Positions 9,812 through 21,611 of a DNA stretch of 64,000 nucleotides are shown piece after piece. Positions within the stretch are counted from its first letter, which is position 1. Each line of letters starts with the position of its first letter. The DNA lies in NCBI GenBank assembly GCA_025531455.1, contig JAMYHL010000014.1:434001-498000 (forward strand), written 5' to 3'. The notes below the pieces were generated by a model. The model saw only the letters and a list, made by a program, of their open reading frames with translations, ran no database searches and was not told the origin of the DNA. The position numbers were made by a program, and so were the translations under genes. Origin of the DNA: Apiotrichum sp. Y4204. Its lineage: Eukaryota; Basidiomycota; Tremellomycetes; Trichosporonales; Trichosporonaceae.

Positions 9812-11827
9812 ATGGCCACCCGGGCCAACGCCAACGCGCTCTACGTGCTCCGCCTCGTGCTGCGCTCCGGCGGTGCAGCGCGGCGCCCCTTCTCCGCAAC
9901 ACCTATAGCGCATCGCGTCGCCTCGGGCCCGTCGGCCCTCCATGGACACGGACAAGGGCTGTGCGGAACTGGATCCACAGCGTTCGCATCAACGAGCTCG
10001 TCGACTGCCGCCGCCGCAGTACCGGAAGAAATAGACTTTCTCGAAGAAGATGAACACGAGTATGCGGCCGCAGCGTCGTTCCTCCCGTCGCGGGTGAGCG
10101 GGCATGGTCCCTCGCCGATCCCGTGGCCGACCGTCTTCCCGCACGGCTCGGAATCCAGCGCGCCGCGCCCGCGCCCGTGCGACATTCTCGCGCGCCTCGT
10201 TGCCGAGAACCGCCTCGAACCCGCGCGGAAAGTGTATGACGAGCTCACGGCGCTGCATACCCCCATCGAGCGGCGGAAGCTGTATCTCGAGCCCGCGGTC
10301 GCCTGCCTCGCGCCCACGCCAGAGGGCCGCGCCGCGTTCCTCTTCTGGCTCGAGCTGTACCCCAACCGCCCAGCGACACGGAGCAGCCCAGACCTCAAAC
10401 AGACGTGGCATCCCATCGTCGCGCGGATTATGAATGAGCACCTTGACAGCACGCAGTTTGTCGTCGACTTTTTAGCGCTGGCAGGGAAGAAGGGGCTCCT
10501 CCCCGCTGTCCTCCTGCTACTCCTCACGCCATTCGCGACCATCACCCCACCGCATATCTCGGAAGGCGCGCTCGAGACTGCCATCGCAGCATATCGCGCG
10601 TCAACGACCAGTGCGACCTCGAAATCCGCCCGCGCCAACGCCCTGCGATCACTCACAGATTCCCAGATCGCAGCATGGTGGAATCGCTATCTCCGCAGTC
10701 TCGCGCTCGCGGGATGGACCGACTCGGCGCGCGCGCTCCTCTACTCCCCGCCGGAGGGCGTGAGCTGGACGCGGATAACGCGCACCGTCGTCCTGGGGCA
10801 CGGCCTCGAGCGGCGTGAGGCTGCCCTCGCCGCTGCGCAGGCGCGCGAGGAGGCACAGCGCACAAATCCGCTGTTGGGTATCCGGCGGGAAGAAGCCGCT
10901 CCGCTCCCGCAGCGCGTCCGCGCAGCCATCTCCGGGAACCGCCTGCCGTCCGTCACTGAGCTGGCGGACATCCAAGCGCAGCTCGCGGAACTCAACCGCT
11001 CCCGCCTGCTAACCCAGCTCCACCGCCGCTTCCTCCGCCGCGACGCCGCCCACCGCAAGTCGCGCACCGTCCCGACCGTATCGGACATGTGGTGGTGGCA
11101 TGCCGAGATCATGCGTCTCTCCCGGGCAGGCGAGCACGCAGCGGCAGTGGCAAAGTTCCGTGACCACTTTCTGTGGATCGGCCTCCCCCCGCTGTCCTCC
11201 ACTGAGGGCCCCGCGCCGGACCCAGCATCCCCGCGCCTCATCCCCTCGATCCAGGTGCTCACGACGGTGCTCACTTCCATCCTCGAGCTTGAAAACGACG
11301 CGCCAGCGTACTATGCGCGGTACCTCTCGTCCCTGCCGCGCCTCCCGCCAACAGTAAAGCCAACAATGTACACCCATCTGGCGTTTGTGCGCGCGGTCGC
11401 CCACCAGAGCGGGCCAGCAGCGGCGACGGACGCGCTCTCCGCCGCCCTCCTCCTCGGCCAGGATCCGGGTTTACCTGCTTGGAACGCCCTTCTCCTAGCG
11501 TACCAGACGCGCGGGGAGATCCACGCCGTGTTCCCCCTCCTCTCGGCGATGGAGCGACGCGAGACGCTTGGAAACGGCATGAGTATGCCCGCCCCCAGTG
11601 CGCGCACGTACGCGGGTCTCATCCACACGGCCGCGCGCGCAGGCCACATGTCCCAGGCGCAGCAGTTTCTCCAGCGCTTCAAGCGGTTTATCAATGTCTC
11701 GGCGGCGCAGGGCCGCGAGGTCACCGACGAGGATAGGGCGCTCCTTGGCGAGGTGAAGAGCGCGGTGCGTAAGGGCCGGGAACGCGCCGAGGCTGCTGCG
11801 GTGGAGAATAAGAGGGCCACGGGATAG
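9812..11827 (+). CDS. mitochondrial pentatricopeptide-repeat (PPR)-like protein
   Basis: Single exon, 671 aa. The N-terminus is rich in Arg and Ala without acids (MATRANANALYVLRLVLRSG) and has RRPFSAT, a typical mitochondrial cleavage context. Helical-pair repeats follow, for example LARLVAENRLEPARKVYDEL, then WNALLLAYQTRGEIHAVFPL and TYAGLIHTAARAGHMSQAQQF, which fit the 35-residue PPR spacing. A basic helical tail ends the protein. Fungal PPR proteins bind mitochondrial RNAs for processing, stability or translation; the RNA target cannot be told from sequence. The gene is divergent from the G-patch gene (~280 bp apart) and convergent with the Bax-inhibitor gene. Confidence 0.72.
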   Translation: MATRANANALYVLRLVLRSGGAARRPFSATPIAHRVASGPSALHGHGQGLCGTGSTAFASTSSSTAAAAVPEEIDFLEEDEHEYAAAASFLPSRVSGHGPSPIPWPTVFPHGSESSAPRPRPCDILARLVAENRLEPARKVYDELTALHTPIERRKLYLEPAVACLAPTPEGRAAFLFWLELYPNRPATRSSPDLKQTWHPIVARIMNEHLDSTQFVVDFLALAGKKGLLPAVLLLLLTPFATITPPHISEGALETAIAAYRASTTSATSKSARANALRSLTDSQIAAWWNRYLRSLALAGWTDSARALLYSPPEGVSWTRITRTVVLGHGLERREAALAAAQAREEAQRTNPLLGIRREEAAPLPQRVRAAISGNRLPSVTELADIQAQLAELNRSRLLTQLHRRFLRRDAAHRKSRTVPTVSDMWWWHAEIMRLSRAGEHAAAVAKFRDHFLWIGLPPLSSTEGPAPDPASPRLIPSIQVLTTVLTSILELENDAPAYYARYLSSLPRLPPTVKPTMYTHLAFVRAVAHQSGPAAATDALSAALLLGQDPGLPAWNALLLAYQTRGEIHAVFPLLSAMERRETLGNGMSMPAPSARTYAGLIHTAARAGHMSQAQQFLQRFKRFINVSAAQGREVTDEDRALLGEVKSAVRKGRERAEAAAVENKRATG

Positions 11828-12563
11828 AGTTATACAGTTTTGGGTAGCTTTTGCGGAGATCGCGGTGCTGCCGGGGGCGACAGGATGGAATATGTGTACA
11901 TTTTACTGTCCGTTTGGAGAGAGATGCGGCCCTGCCACTGTGAGCGCCAAGCTTTGCACCTTTGGTCTCATCAACTTTAGTGTTTTGCTCCATTTTCTCT
12001 TAACAGCAGCTCTAGGTATTGTACCGATCCCAACAGCAAAAGGCACATGCTTATTTGTTTGCGCAGACAGAAGCTGTAATGGTACTGACTGTGTTTCTCT
12101 TGCCACAGAGGTGCCACTGAGGGGGCCACTTTCGATGGCCATCTCACTGATTTTCGTTTTCTCCCAATTTTCAACCCGCTTTCACACAACTTTGCTCGTA
12201 TCTTCCATGCATCGCTTGCCAGAGACTCTGCAATCGCATATTCTGAAAGCTCAGATACTGCCCAATGACTTGGGAAGATTGCTAGATCACTGGAGGATCT
12301 TGTGAAATGTTACAGTTGTTCAAAGGTGGACGGTGTGTGGCAAAGTGGCGTTTGCTGCCACGCTCAACCACACACATCCCCCATCCAATATCGATGCCAC
12401 AGGCCCAGAAGTGCAGGTATAACATACATTCAACATTGCTACGGCTGCTATGACGGGATGTATTCTGGGATTGGAGCTGGATCACGGAATCGAGGGGGTT
12501 ACGCAGACACAACTGCACATTTTTTAACAATTTTAGTCGCGATCCGTCGAGTTGAGCTTGAAA
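11828..12563. other. convergent intergenic region, AT-richer than its surroundings
   Basis: About 735 bp between the PPR (+) and BI-1 (-) stop codons. Base composition looks less GC-rich than the flanking genes. An open frame of ~146 codons (11865-12305, +) has no ATG at its start and no recognisable domain, so I do not call it a gene. Confidence 0.4.
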
Positions 12564-13527
12564 TCAGCTTTTTTCTGCATTCTCACGACTCACGATGCGC
12601 AGAATATAGAGGAAGACGTTGAGCACGTCGAGGTAGAGGGAAAGAGCCCCTAGAATCGGTTCGTCCACACTCAGACGCTTCATGATCTGCTGGGTGTCGT
12701 AGAGGATGTAGCCCGAGAAGATGAGGACACCGCCACACGCGACCGCCAAATCGAACCCGTGACCGAAGGGGATGAAGAGGTTAACAAGGCCGGCGGTAAT
12801 CAGGCCCATGAGACCGGCGAAGAGGAAGGGACCAAGGCCGGAGAAGTCGAGCTTAGTCTGGAAGGTGAACAGGGTGAGGGCGAGGAACACGCCGACCGTG
12901 ATGACGAGCGCCTGGACGACCTGGATTTCGTTAGAATACAAACTACTATGCTTCTCTTGCACGCTGTTGCGCTGCTTAACTCACAATCTTCGCATCGTAG
13001 TAGGTGGTGGTGGTCCCAACCATAAGGCTCTCGAAGAGGGTAAACATGGCAAGGATGATCATGTTAGTCGGGTACGAGTGGCGCTTAAAGTAGACGCCAG
13101 CGAGGGAGCCGAACGAGCCGATGATAGAGACAAAGATGAGCCAGGTGTTGTTCTGGACATACGTCTTGGCCGCGTCACTAAAGTTAAGGACGCCGCCAAC
13201 GGTCGCCGTGAGTGCGAGCTGGCAGAGGAGAATGGCATAGACCTTGCGGATGAACGCGCGGCGGATCGCCTCGTCGCAGTCGCTCACGGTGACGCCAATC
13301 TTAAAGTCGTCCGGGATGTCGTCGTCCGGCTGGTCCATCCATGCATTGCGCGACGAGCCCGCCATGGCAGAGTTTGCGATCATCGCCGCGTCGGACGGGT
13401 CGAACGCCTGCGTCTTGCCCTTCGACTTTGGGTTTCCGAGCAGCGGCGACGACGCGGACGCCTCGCCGTCGTCCCCTGCCGCGCCGTATTGTGTGTTGAT
13501 GTCCGTGTACTTTGGTGGTGCCGCCAT
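12564..13527 (-). CDS. Bax inhibitor-1 / TMBIM (lifeguard-type) membrane protein
   Basis: Two exons read from 13527 down: 13527-12985 and 12920-12564, giving 299 aa. The intron (64 nt) has GTGAGT, branch point CTAAC and CAG. The soluble N-terminal ~100 residues are followed by seven hydrophobic segments. The family signature lies in the last third: GVLIFSGYILYDTQQIMKR and LSLYLDVLNVFLYILRI. The Asp in YDTQ and the downstream LDVLN Asp are the conserved acidic residues linked to calcium leak in the family. In yeast the relative Bxi1/Ybh3 sits in ER and vacuole membranes and affects the unfolded-protein response and cell death. It shares a ~680-bp divergent promoter with the antizyme gene. Confidence 0.9.
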
Positions 13528-14206
13528 TGTGGGATGGATGGGTGATGGAGAGAATGGGAAAGGTGGAGAGTGGTGGCAATGAGGAGTAGCAACGTTCGAG
13601 AGCACACGCATCATGGCATCATTGCCACCCACTGAAGGATGGGCCACAACGAATTTAGAAGATGGTACTGGAAGGTATTAGAGTTTCATCAGCTCATTAG
13701 AAGGTGGTAATAGTCTCAGATTTGGAGCACAGCCACGACGTCATTTTGTGCACCGTAAGCAGCTCCCCGATGTGGACGGAGATGTCCGCGATCTCCATCT
13801 CCTAAACCGGCTGGCGCCACACTCGATAATACCGAGACACACACCCCAGCCAGCTCCCCCAGAGGCGCGCCAGGCTCTCTTGGCTGGAATATGCTTACGT
13901 AGTCTATCTCGATCGACCCCTGATTCTTTGGGTGGCGACTATCTATTGATCTATTGTCCGGTTATACCACTGTCAGCTTCGGGCCAATCGGATGATTACA
14001 ACCGGGAGAATGGCAGAACGGGGAAATAGCAAGCACAGCACGCAACCACTCGCCGTGCACATCGCCCACTGCCTTATTATCACGGCCCATCGGCCATCGT
14101 TCCACACGACGACCAGCAACAGTTATCCAAGTTTCTCTTTCTATCCATTCACCACTACACCAGCCTGACGGCCCCGAAGCCCCCGCGCACCGCGCCGCGA
14201 CGCATC
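13528..14206. promoter_or_regulatory. divergent promoter between BI-1 and antizyme genes
   Basis: A 679-bp gap between divergent start codons, with pyrimidine-rich segments next to both genes. No additional gene seen. Confidence 0.4.
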
Positions 14207-15260
14207 ATGAGTACCGCCAATACGAATCGCAATACCAGTACCGATCTGCCGTGGCTCTTCTCCGCCACGGCCCAGCAGCTCCCAAACGCCATGGCTCTTG
14301 CTCGCGCCGGCGGCAAGAACGGCCAGGTGTACACCTATGTCGACGACGCGGCCCTGGGCACCGCCCAGGGCTACTGCTCGACGTTGGCTACTGGGTCAAG
14401 GCAGTGGGTTTGAGGCCGGCGGGGGGAGCCCGCCCAACCCTGTGGGCGCCGATACGAGCGGCTCCAGTGGCAACAACGACATCTGCCGTGATAACAGCAG
14501 CGGCAGTAGCAGCCACACAAAGGCCCTCGGTATCGGCCGGCCGGCTTATCACGGCCACCACAACGCATACCTCCCTCCGTCACCTCCCTCCTCTGTCTCT
14601 CCCCCGACGACCGCGGTGCATATCCCGCGCCCCGCCGTTTCCTCCCACATCCTCCCGCCATCCCCCACCGCCAGCTTCACCAATGCTGGGCACAACCTCA
14701 TTAAGAACGTCTCCGGCGCCCAAGAGACACTCTCTCAATCTCCCGAGTCGCGCTGCGGCCCCGTGCTGCCCCTCATAAACTCGGTATTCCCCTATGCCGC
14801 CTCCAGCGTTGCCGCAGTAGCGCACATGCTCGAGATAGTCACCCCGCCGGATAACGTACTCAAGGGCTTTATCGTCGACGAGGACTCGCTAGGGCGCTGC
14901 GTATTTGTCCATCTGAAGCCGACGCTCTCCGCACCCGCCCCGGAGCGCCTCGCTCCTCATTTCTCGGATGTGCTGCGCCCCCACGACCCGCGCCGTGACC
15001 ACCCAGTCCCGCCGCTCCGCCAGGCCCCGACACCCCTCGACATGCGCGAGTCGCTCACCGCACTCCTCGACCTCGCGGACACGCTCGAGGCGACGCAGCT
15101 CCTCCTTGTGCTTGACAAGGACGAGCGCGAGACGGCCCGCCTCGCCGAGCTCATGCACTCGCTCATGTACGTCGGCGGCATCCCCGTCCAGCCCGGCCGA
15201 CCCGTCGGAGAATGGGACTGGGACTGGCGCCGCTGGGCACTCGTCAGCATCGAGTTGTGA
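14207..15260 (+). CDS. ornithine decarboxylase antizyme, expressed by +1 ribosomal frameshifting
   Basis: Two overlapping frames encode one protein. ORF1 runs 14207-14413 (68 codons, ending SRQWV then TGA). ORF2 continues from 14412 in the +1 frame to the stop at 15258-15260. Reading GTT (14408-14410), skipping T14411 and resuming at GAG gives 350 aa. The ORF2 C-terminus is the antizyme fold: NVLKGFIVDEDSLGRCVFVH, then ESLTALLDLADTLEATQLLLVL, AELMHSLMYVGGIPVQPG and a closing WRRWALVSIEL. Antizyme binds ornithine decarboxylase, blocks its dimerisation, sends it to the proteasome and limits polyamine uptake; polyamines stimulate the frameshift. No splice sites offer an obvious alternative. The middle (~residues 75-150) is low-complexity Ser/Pro/His. 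ORF1 without a frameshift would make only a 68-residue peptide lacking the antizyme domain. Confidence 0.87.
14405..14434 (+). promoter_or_regulatory. programmed +1 frameshift site with downstream GC hairpin
   Basis: The ORF1 stop TGA (14411-14413) is preceded by GTT in the P site. Four bases after the stop, GGCGGG (14418-14423) can pair perfectly with CCCGCC (14429-14434) around a GGGAG loop. A slow stop codon plus a 3' structure is the usual antizyme recoding arrangement. Seen: the frames, the stop and the complementarity. Inferred: that they act in frameshifting. Confidence 0.75.
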
Positions 15261-18200
15261 GCGCGAGACGTTTGGATCAATGAAGACCTGTGTGTCGCAT
15301 TGCTTTGGTTCTAGCGCTCCTGCGTCCTGTGTCCTGCGATCAAGATATTCAGGAGCGCAGGGCACAGGGTTTTTGCAACGCATCTCGCCCCGTTCAGACC
15401 CCGGCTCTTCACCTTTGCCCTCAATCCTCAATTCTCCGTGACCCGAGTCCGACGGTGTCCGATGTGCGACGCGATTCTCGACCGCTTTGCGTTCTGCGTC
15501 ACGTCACGCGTCACAGGTCACCGGATAACTGGTCACTTTCCAAACCTCACAACGTCTCAACTCGACTCTTCTCCCCATCTCGACTCACTCGTTCCCCTCC
15601 TCCCATCATTCCCGACTCACAACACAACACCACATGTTTCCAACCCCACTGTACCGCTGTTCATCCAGCGCGACTGATCCGAACCGATAATGCGTCTGTT
15701 GTCATAGTAGCTAGTAGAAGTACAAACCCCACTGAAATACATAAATATATTATTAGCAATTGGTATGAAGCAATGCCTGTGGCGGGCCTGGCGGGAATGC
15801 GCAGGGCATTGTGCAGCACACTGGAGGTGAGCACTGATTACTGAACTGGATCGCTAGAATGGGAAGCCGAGCAGCTGACTACTGACATGTTGACTCCGTG
15901 TCCATCAAGGATAACAATAACACGGTACTGTACTGGTCAGGATGATCAGGCGTTGCGATCATCACAAAGCTGTGCCATTGTCCCACTCCGGATCGCTGAT
16001 CCCGCAGTTGACTCAGCGCTCATCGCTCATCGCTAACGCCATCTCGGCCACCTCGGACCACCTCGGGCCACCTCGCGTCTGCCTCCACGAGTAACGAAGG
16101 ACAGTTTCGGAATAATGTGCCAATTGCTGACACTTCCTCAAACTCTGAACTCTGGACTCTGGGGGTCTATGCTCAGTAACCCAGTCACGAGTCACTCCCA
16201 GCGGTGTGGGCTGGGGTGAAGTGACTACATATATACATATACAGGTTCTGCATGTTTTGCCTGGTGACGCGTGACCGGGTGACCAGCAATCCTGCAGAGC
16301 TGCTTGAGAATTCGAGGACAATTTGCAAGTTACCCCCTTCGCAATTCTTACGCACGGACCGCCTACTCAAAAGTGTCTCGAGTCAGAATGTCGATAGTCA
16401 CCAACTCATCAGAGTGCACATCAGAACAAGGGAAACAAACAAAGACTAAAACTGTTGTAAGATCCAGAGCTGGACGGGGTGGCGATGGCGGCCGGGATGA
16501 GCTCTATTGCGGCGGTGAGGAGCTAGTAGAGCAGAGCACAGACATGATTATGTCCTTCTGGCTCCCGCACACCAAACTGCACAGAAGTGGTCTAGAGATC
16601 CAGAGCTTCAGAGAGTGGTGAAGGGTATTCGGAATGGTATCTCGTCCTGCCCAAGAGCCGATTCAACTGGAAAGTGGTTCAGCTGTGTCTTCATCGATGT
16701 TTAGTCGTTTAGATGTACTGTACTTGGCAGCGTGGGATCTGCAGTACTCCTGATCACCCCGATCACTAGGGACGTACGCTCCATCACTCGAAAGGTGGGA
16801 CTCGCAGCTCTGCGGTATCCCTACTGTCCGCAATTCGGCCTTGAAATTTTGCCAAGACATCGCAGCAAGTCCGTAGTCGTTGGCGTTTGGGTCTGGGTCG
16901 GGGGTCTACTGGGGCGTGTGGTCAGTGCTCAAGTGCGCGTGCAGACCCAGTCTCACGCCAAGCAACCGACGCCCAGCGACCAGCGGTCTTTGTGGCGTTT
17001 GCCGAGTCCATGTCCGATGGCCTCTTGCCTGTGCGACATTCTGGGTATCTGCACAGTGCGCACAGATAAGGGAACACAGACAGATGGACAGCTTATAGCT
17101 TGACTTGTGCGCCTCATAGTCCCGCAACCCGCCACCGCCACTAGCCCTTATCATCGCCATCGTGAAGGAAGATGTATATATAGATGGAGGAAGGTCCGCG
17201 GATCCGCGTGTGCACAGCGAGACTCTCGATCCGTGCAGAGATGCTTGCGCGGCGTCCCGTCATTTAAGATCAGCATGTCCGGGATAATGTTAGAACCAGT
17301 AGTTAGTAGGAGCCGTGCCAATGCCGGGTCTGTGGTTTGGGAGCTGTGGGAACTGTGGTGGGTGAGGTGTGCAGTTGGCGACTGCAGCTTCAACGACTGC
17401 AGGCAGTGTGTGATAAAGGAATCTGACATTCTGAGGGAACTGATATGAGGCATCCTATACCCCACCCTTCTCATCGTCTTGCTGCCAATCTCCTGATATG
17501 ACCTTATTCTCCCGACCACCCTCCATCTTCACACCCGCATCGGCGATACGCTCCACAATCCACGATCTATAATATCAGCATCAGCCACTGATGATGTCAC
17601 ATCTTATCTGTTTCACAAGTAGGGCGCCCTCTACTCCACCCCTCCTCACGTCAATTCTTTCTGTTCCCAGCTTCCATGAACCACATCTATCACGACCCTA
17701 TATCGCATGGACCCCGTTATCATGTGACCCGCGTCCCGCTTCTTTCAGCTCCCTCCATTTCCGAACTCCAGTGGGCCCCAAATGGGGTCCCGCGCGGAGA
17801 TTGTCCTCGGATCCTGAAACGGAGCTTCCGATGTAACCACACTGCCGAGCGGGGACTCCAAGCGAAGCCCAGTTCCGAGGGGATGATATGTGCGCAGAAG
17901 CCCATCTGCTAGCTGCTAGCATGCTAGCTGCGCTTGTCAAGGTCAGGTGCATCAGGCGGGATGGCAGTGATCGCGGTGATTTGGGGCCGGAGGCTCCTTC
18001 TCGCAACGACACTCCAAGCGCCGCTAGCCGATCTCGAGATCTCGTGACTGACTTCTTTTTGTGCCGTTGTGATTTATTTCTCTATTTCCGCCATCGCATC
18101 AGTGATCCTTCCCCACTTGAAATACGCAAAGACTTCCCCACCTCGAAACTTCCCAGACGACGTGCTGCCCCATTCTGGCCGAGGTTTCATCCGACAGACC

Positions 18201-21200
18201 AGGACACCCCCAAACTTCGCATCCACAGCAACTAGTGGCCCAGTAGCTGGTGGGCTCATCTCAGAACAGACTACTGTAGCGGCCGGAGGGGGCAGTTGGG
18301 CGCAACCACGAACTCTAAAACCAGATACATTGCAGCTCCGAAATAGCAACTCGGATAGCCACCGTCCGATGCCCAGCACGCAGCGGACGGTCACGCCAGT
18401 GGCAAACCTTCCACACGAGTGCCTGCGGAGTGCCTGTGACCGAAGCCGCAACCGAAGCCGCAATGGAGAATGAGAGGAAGAACAAAGAAAGCGTCGAGCG
18501 GCTGATACCCGCTGGCCCTGGGGTTTTGCTCTGTTTGTGGTCCTCGTAGAGAGTGGGCAGTTTCTCTGCGGGGTCGGTCTCGCTTGGACGCATCCTGCTG
18601 GAAGCTCAGAGGAACGGGGACCGGAAGATTGCAGCATTGAAGCCGGCGAGTGCTCGGTTGGCGATGCGTTCTGCAGATCTGCGGGAATTCTCCACAATTG
18701 ATCAGGAGCACGACAATGCACAAGACAAGGCTGCTCGTCTAGCGGTGAACGCCGACTGTCATCTCTCGGTGTAGCTCCGATACCCACCACCAACCGATAG
18801 CCCGGCGGAGAGTGCGACTCCGCCGCAGTTACCCGCTCAATCTCATGAACTGCGGGCCCCACAATATACGTTTCCCAACCCGCGATACTGCGATATCTCG
18901 CCATGCACATCCCACGCGCAGAGTTGTTTCCCCAGGATATCAGGATGCCAGGATTCCACTCATCATCAAAGGGTCACCCGAGTGCCCGCTGAGGCGCCCC
19001 AGCCCTGGCGCCCTGGATAGGTCACGCCGTGACCGCTCCCATCGCAGGATCGCAGTACAACATGAGATGAGCGTTATTCGGTCTGGGTGGAATCGCGGAT
19101 GGGTTCCGCAGGATGTAGGATCGAGGGATCGTTCCCGTCTCCATGTGTTTCGGGGTCGTCGATGATGGGAACCCGCGATAAGATGGTCACGATATCACGA
19201 GAGTACGAGATTGCGAGATCGCGAGCCGCGGACACGGCGCGGGCTTGCCGTCCCCAGAGATTGGGTACTTGGTTCGTGTCGGACATGCCCCCCATTATGC
19301 ACTCTTCATTCAGCCGGGCACTTTGCTCGCTGCGCACATCTCCGTAGAGGCCATGGACCCATGGACGCCACAGCGGCGTTACGCGTCAGCTGCGGATAGC
19401 AGCTGCGGGTGAGCTGTCAACGTGCTCCGCTCGGACCGCCCTTAGTCCTCACTTGTCCTCGACACGCAAGCGTTCACAGAATACAGGATCGCTGTTGGCG
19501 TTTCCTGGAATCTCTATGTTCCCAGCGGCGGAAGCTATCGATGGACAGGGGAGGGGGTGTTTGAGCGTCGACAGGCGCCAGTACCTGCACCCCAATAGTG
19601 GGTTGGTTCAGCAGCAGTGTCCCGGTGCCGGCCCCTTGTCACGCGTCACAGACGTCTCATCTCAAAGCTAGTTTGCACCGTATTCCCCCCGGCGGGGATC
19701 CGTGGGGAGAGAAAAAAAGAGATAAACAGACTCTAGGGAATAAATGCGGCGTGAGCAAGTGTCACAGCCTTGATGAGGTGGCAGTAGCACAATGCGCTGA
19801 AGAGATGGCAGAGATTAAAGATATCCCCTGCTTCCCGCCGGGTCGCCAGGGCCATTCCGGGCGGTGGCTATCTATGCCTCCTTTCCCCGTAGGCACAGCC
19901 CAGAGTGTCAACGTACCAGAGTGACTCGGAGGATCGCAGGATCGCAGGGCAGCGATGCGGCGCCGTCACGTCCTGCACGACGGCCGTAGTCCTTGGTCCT
20001 TGACGCCTCGACGCCTCGGCGCCGGCGCCTCGCGACATTGTCACACCATGTGGCCACTGCGTGAGAAAAGAAATTGACGCACGTCCGCCGGACGGCGCGG
20101 CAGATGGCCCCTCCTGGCAGGTGTGCGGTGCTGGCGTGTCTTGGGTGCGAGGAGAGTGATGCGTGCTGGGGACGTGATGGATGTTGAGGAGTGATGGGCG
20201 TGCTGGCGTGAGGCGCGACTGATTTGTTTGTGCTGGGGAATCGGGGATCTACAAGCTACACGTCGCGAGGCACCGTGCGCGCGGGCGCGCATCCCCGACA
20301 CTAGCGCGGGACCTCGCGTGCGTCCGAGGCCGAGGGGCTTCTTCAGTTCTGCACGCTCAAAAGGTTCTGGCATGGTTGCCGAGAATCCGCGGAACTAGCG
20401 GAACTGTGTACTGTGTGGTCACACTAGCGAGCTAGCGATAGCGCGGTGTTTGGCGTGGATCGCACACTTGCGGCGTTGCGGCTTCGCACTTCCCACTTCG
20501 CACTTCGCGCTTCTTGCTTCGTGGGTCTCGCTGTCGCGCTTCGCAGCGCACGCGCACGGGCCCCGCGCGCGCGCTTATCGCAAAATCACAGCATACTAGA
20601 TGGAGAACGCGTGTCTCGGACGGACCCAGGACCCACCACTAATGGCACCCACTGTGCGGATCGGCAATTGACCTGGTCTGGTCTCGTAGATCCACGTCAA
20701 CCATCACGACAAGAAAAATCAGTCGCGGTTGCCGATGACACGCGGGCAGAGGTCAGCAGGTCGCGCGGGTCGCGGCTTCGCAGCGGCCCAGAGCTGCATG
20801 TGCTGCACACGTTGCACACGTTGCGAGCTCGTTTCCACGTTCCCAGGTGCCGAGACTCTCATGTTCTCGCCACTCATTACCTTCATTCCGCCCACGCCAT
20901 CGCTCTCGTGATAAGTCATGAAGGCCACGCATGCGATCGTGCGAAAAACCTAGGCTCTGGCGACGATCAGGTCAGAGAGCCAGAACGCTCAGATCGCTGC
21001 CGAGAATCGAGTCATGGCAGGGACGGTGCGACTCGTGCCCACTTTCGCTGACGTGTGTGATTTTTTTCGCCGGGGCGCGTGATTGATCGATCTGGGCTGA
21101 CTTGGTTTTGATTTCTCGGGGGGCTTGGGTCGCGATTTATTTTTATTTCACTTTGATTTCTCTATTTTCTCCCAAGCTCACCAGGGCAGGCACGGCTGTG

Positions 21201-21611
21201 ATCTGAAAGCTAGTTGAAGGCACAAGAGCCAAGGGCTGCTGCGACGGCGACGCGACTCGGTGACAGCTTGGCTCTCTCAGACCGCGTCAAATTTACGTAA
21301 ACCCCCCATTTTCACCGAGCAATAGGGCAGAAAAGGGCGGACGCGGGGTTGGTGACGAACTGCCGAGCTGGATGGCGTTCAGGCAGGCGGGCAGAGGCGC
21401 AGGAGTGGGGGGTTGGATGCAGGCCGAAGAGCAGAGGATCGCGCCCGAGGACGCGAGTGTCTTCCTTTTCGGTGATTTTTTTTTTTTTCTGTCCTTCTTG
21501 TCTTTCTTTTCTGCACCCGCGCTTAACCTCCGGGGAGGGGGAGACCCTCTGCTCTTGTGCCCTGTCGTGGCCCTCGATTTGCAAGAAATACCGCGCCTTA
21601 CCCATCCAATG
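15261..21611. other. 6.3-kb interval without a convincing gene
   Basis: Small open frames occur on all strands, but none shows a known domain, splice-consistent joins or a sustained coding pattern. The longest is 18074-18910 (-, 278 codons), rich in Arg, Ser and Cys and unlike any family I know. Visible elements are a TATA-like TATATATA at 17175-17182, an AT run near 16226-16242, a 10-bp imperfect repeat (CCACCTCGGA type) at ~16044-16076, GATCGCAG-type repeats near 19930 and CACTTCG-type repeats at ~20481-20525. A poly-T tract lies near 21476-21490. It could hold long non-coding RNAs or distal regulatory DNA for the downstream kinase. Confidence 0.5.
17175..17182. promoter_or_regulatory. TATA-like element inside the gene-empty interval
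   Basis: TATATATA with no recognisable gene in the following kilobase on either strand. It may mark a non-coding transcript or be chance. Confidence 0.25.

Noticed and set aside
9841..10656. 271-codon minus-strand open frame inside the PPR gene
   Set aside because: Antisense shadow of the PPR-like gene.
11865..12305. 146-codon open frame between PPR and BI-1 genes
   Set aside because: Does not begin with ATG, lies in convergent 3' flanks and shows no recognisable domain.
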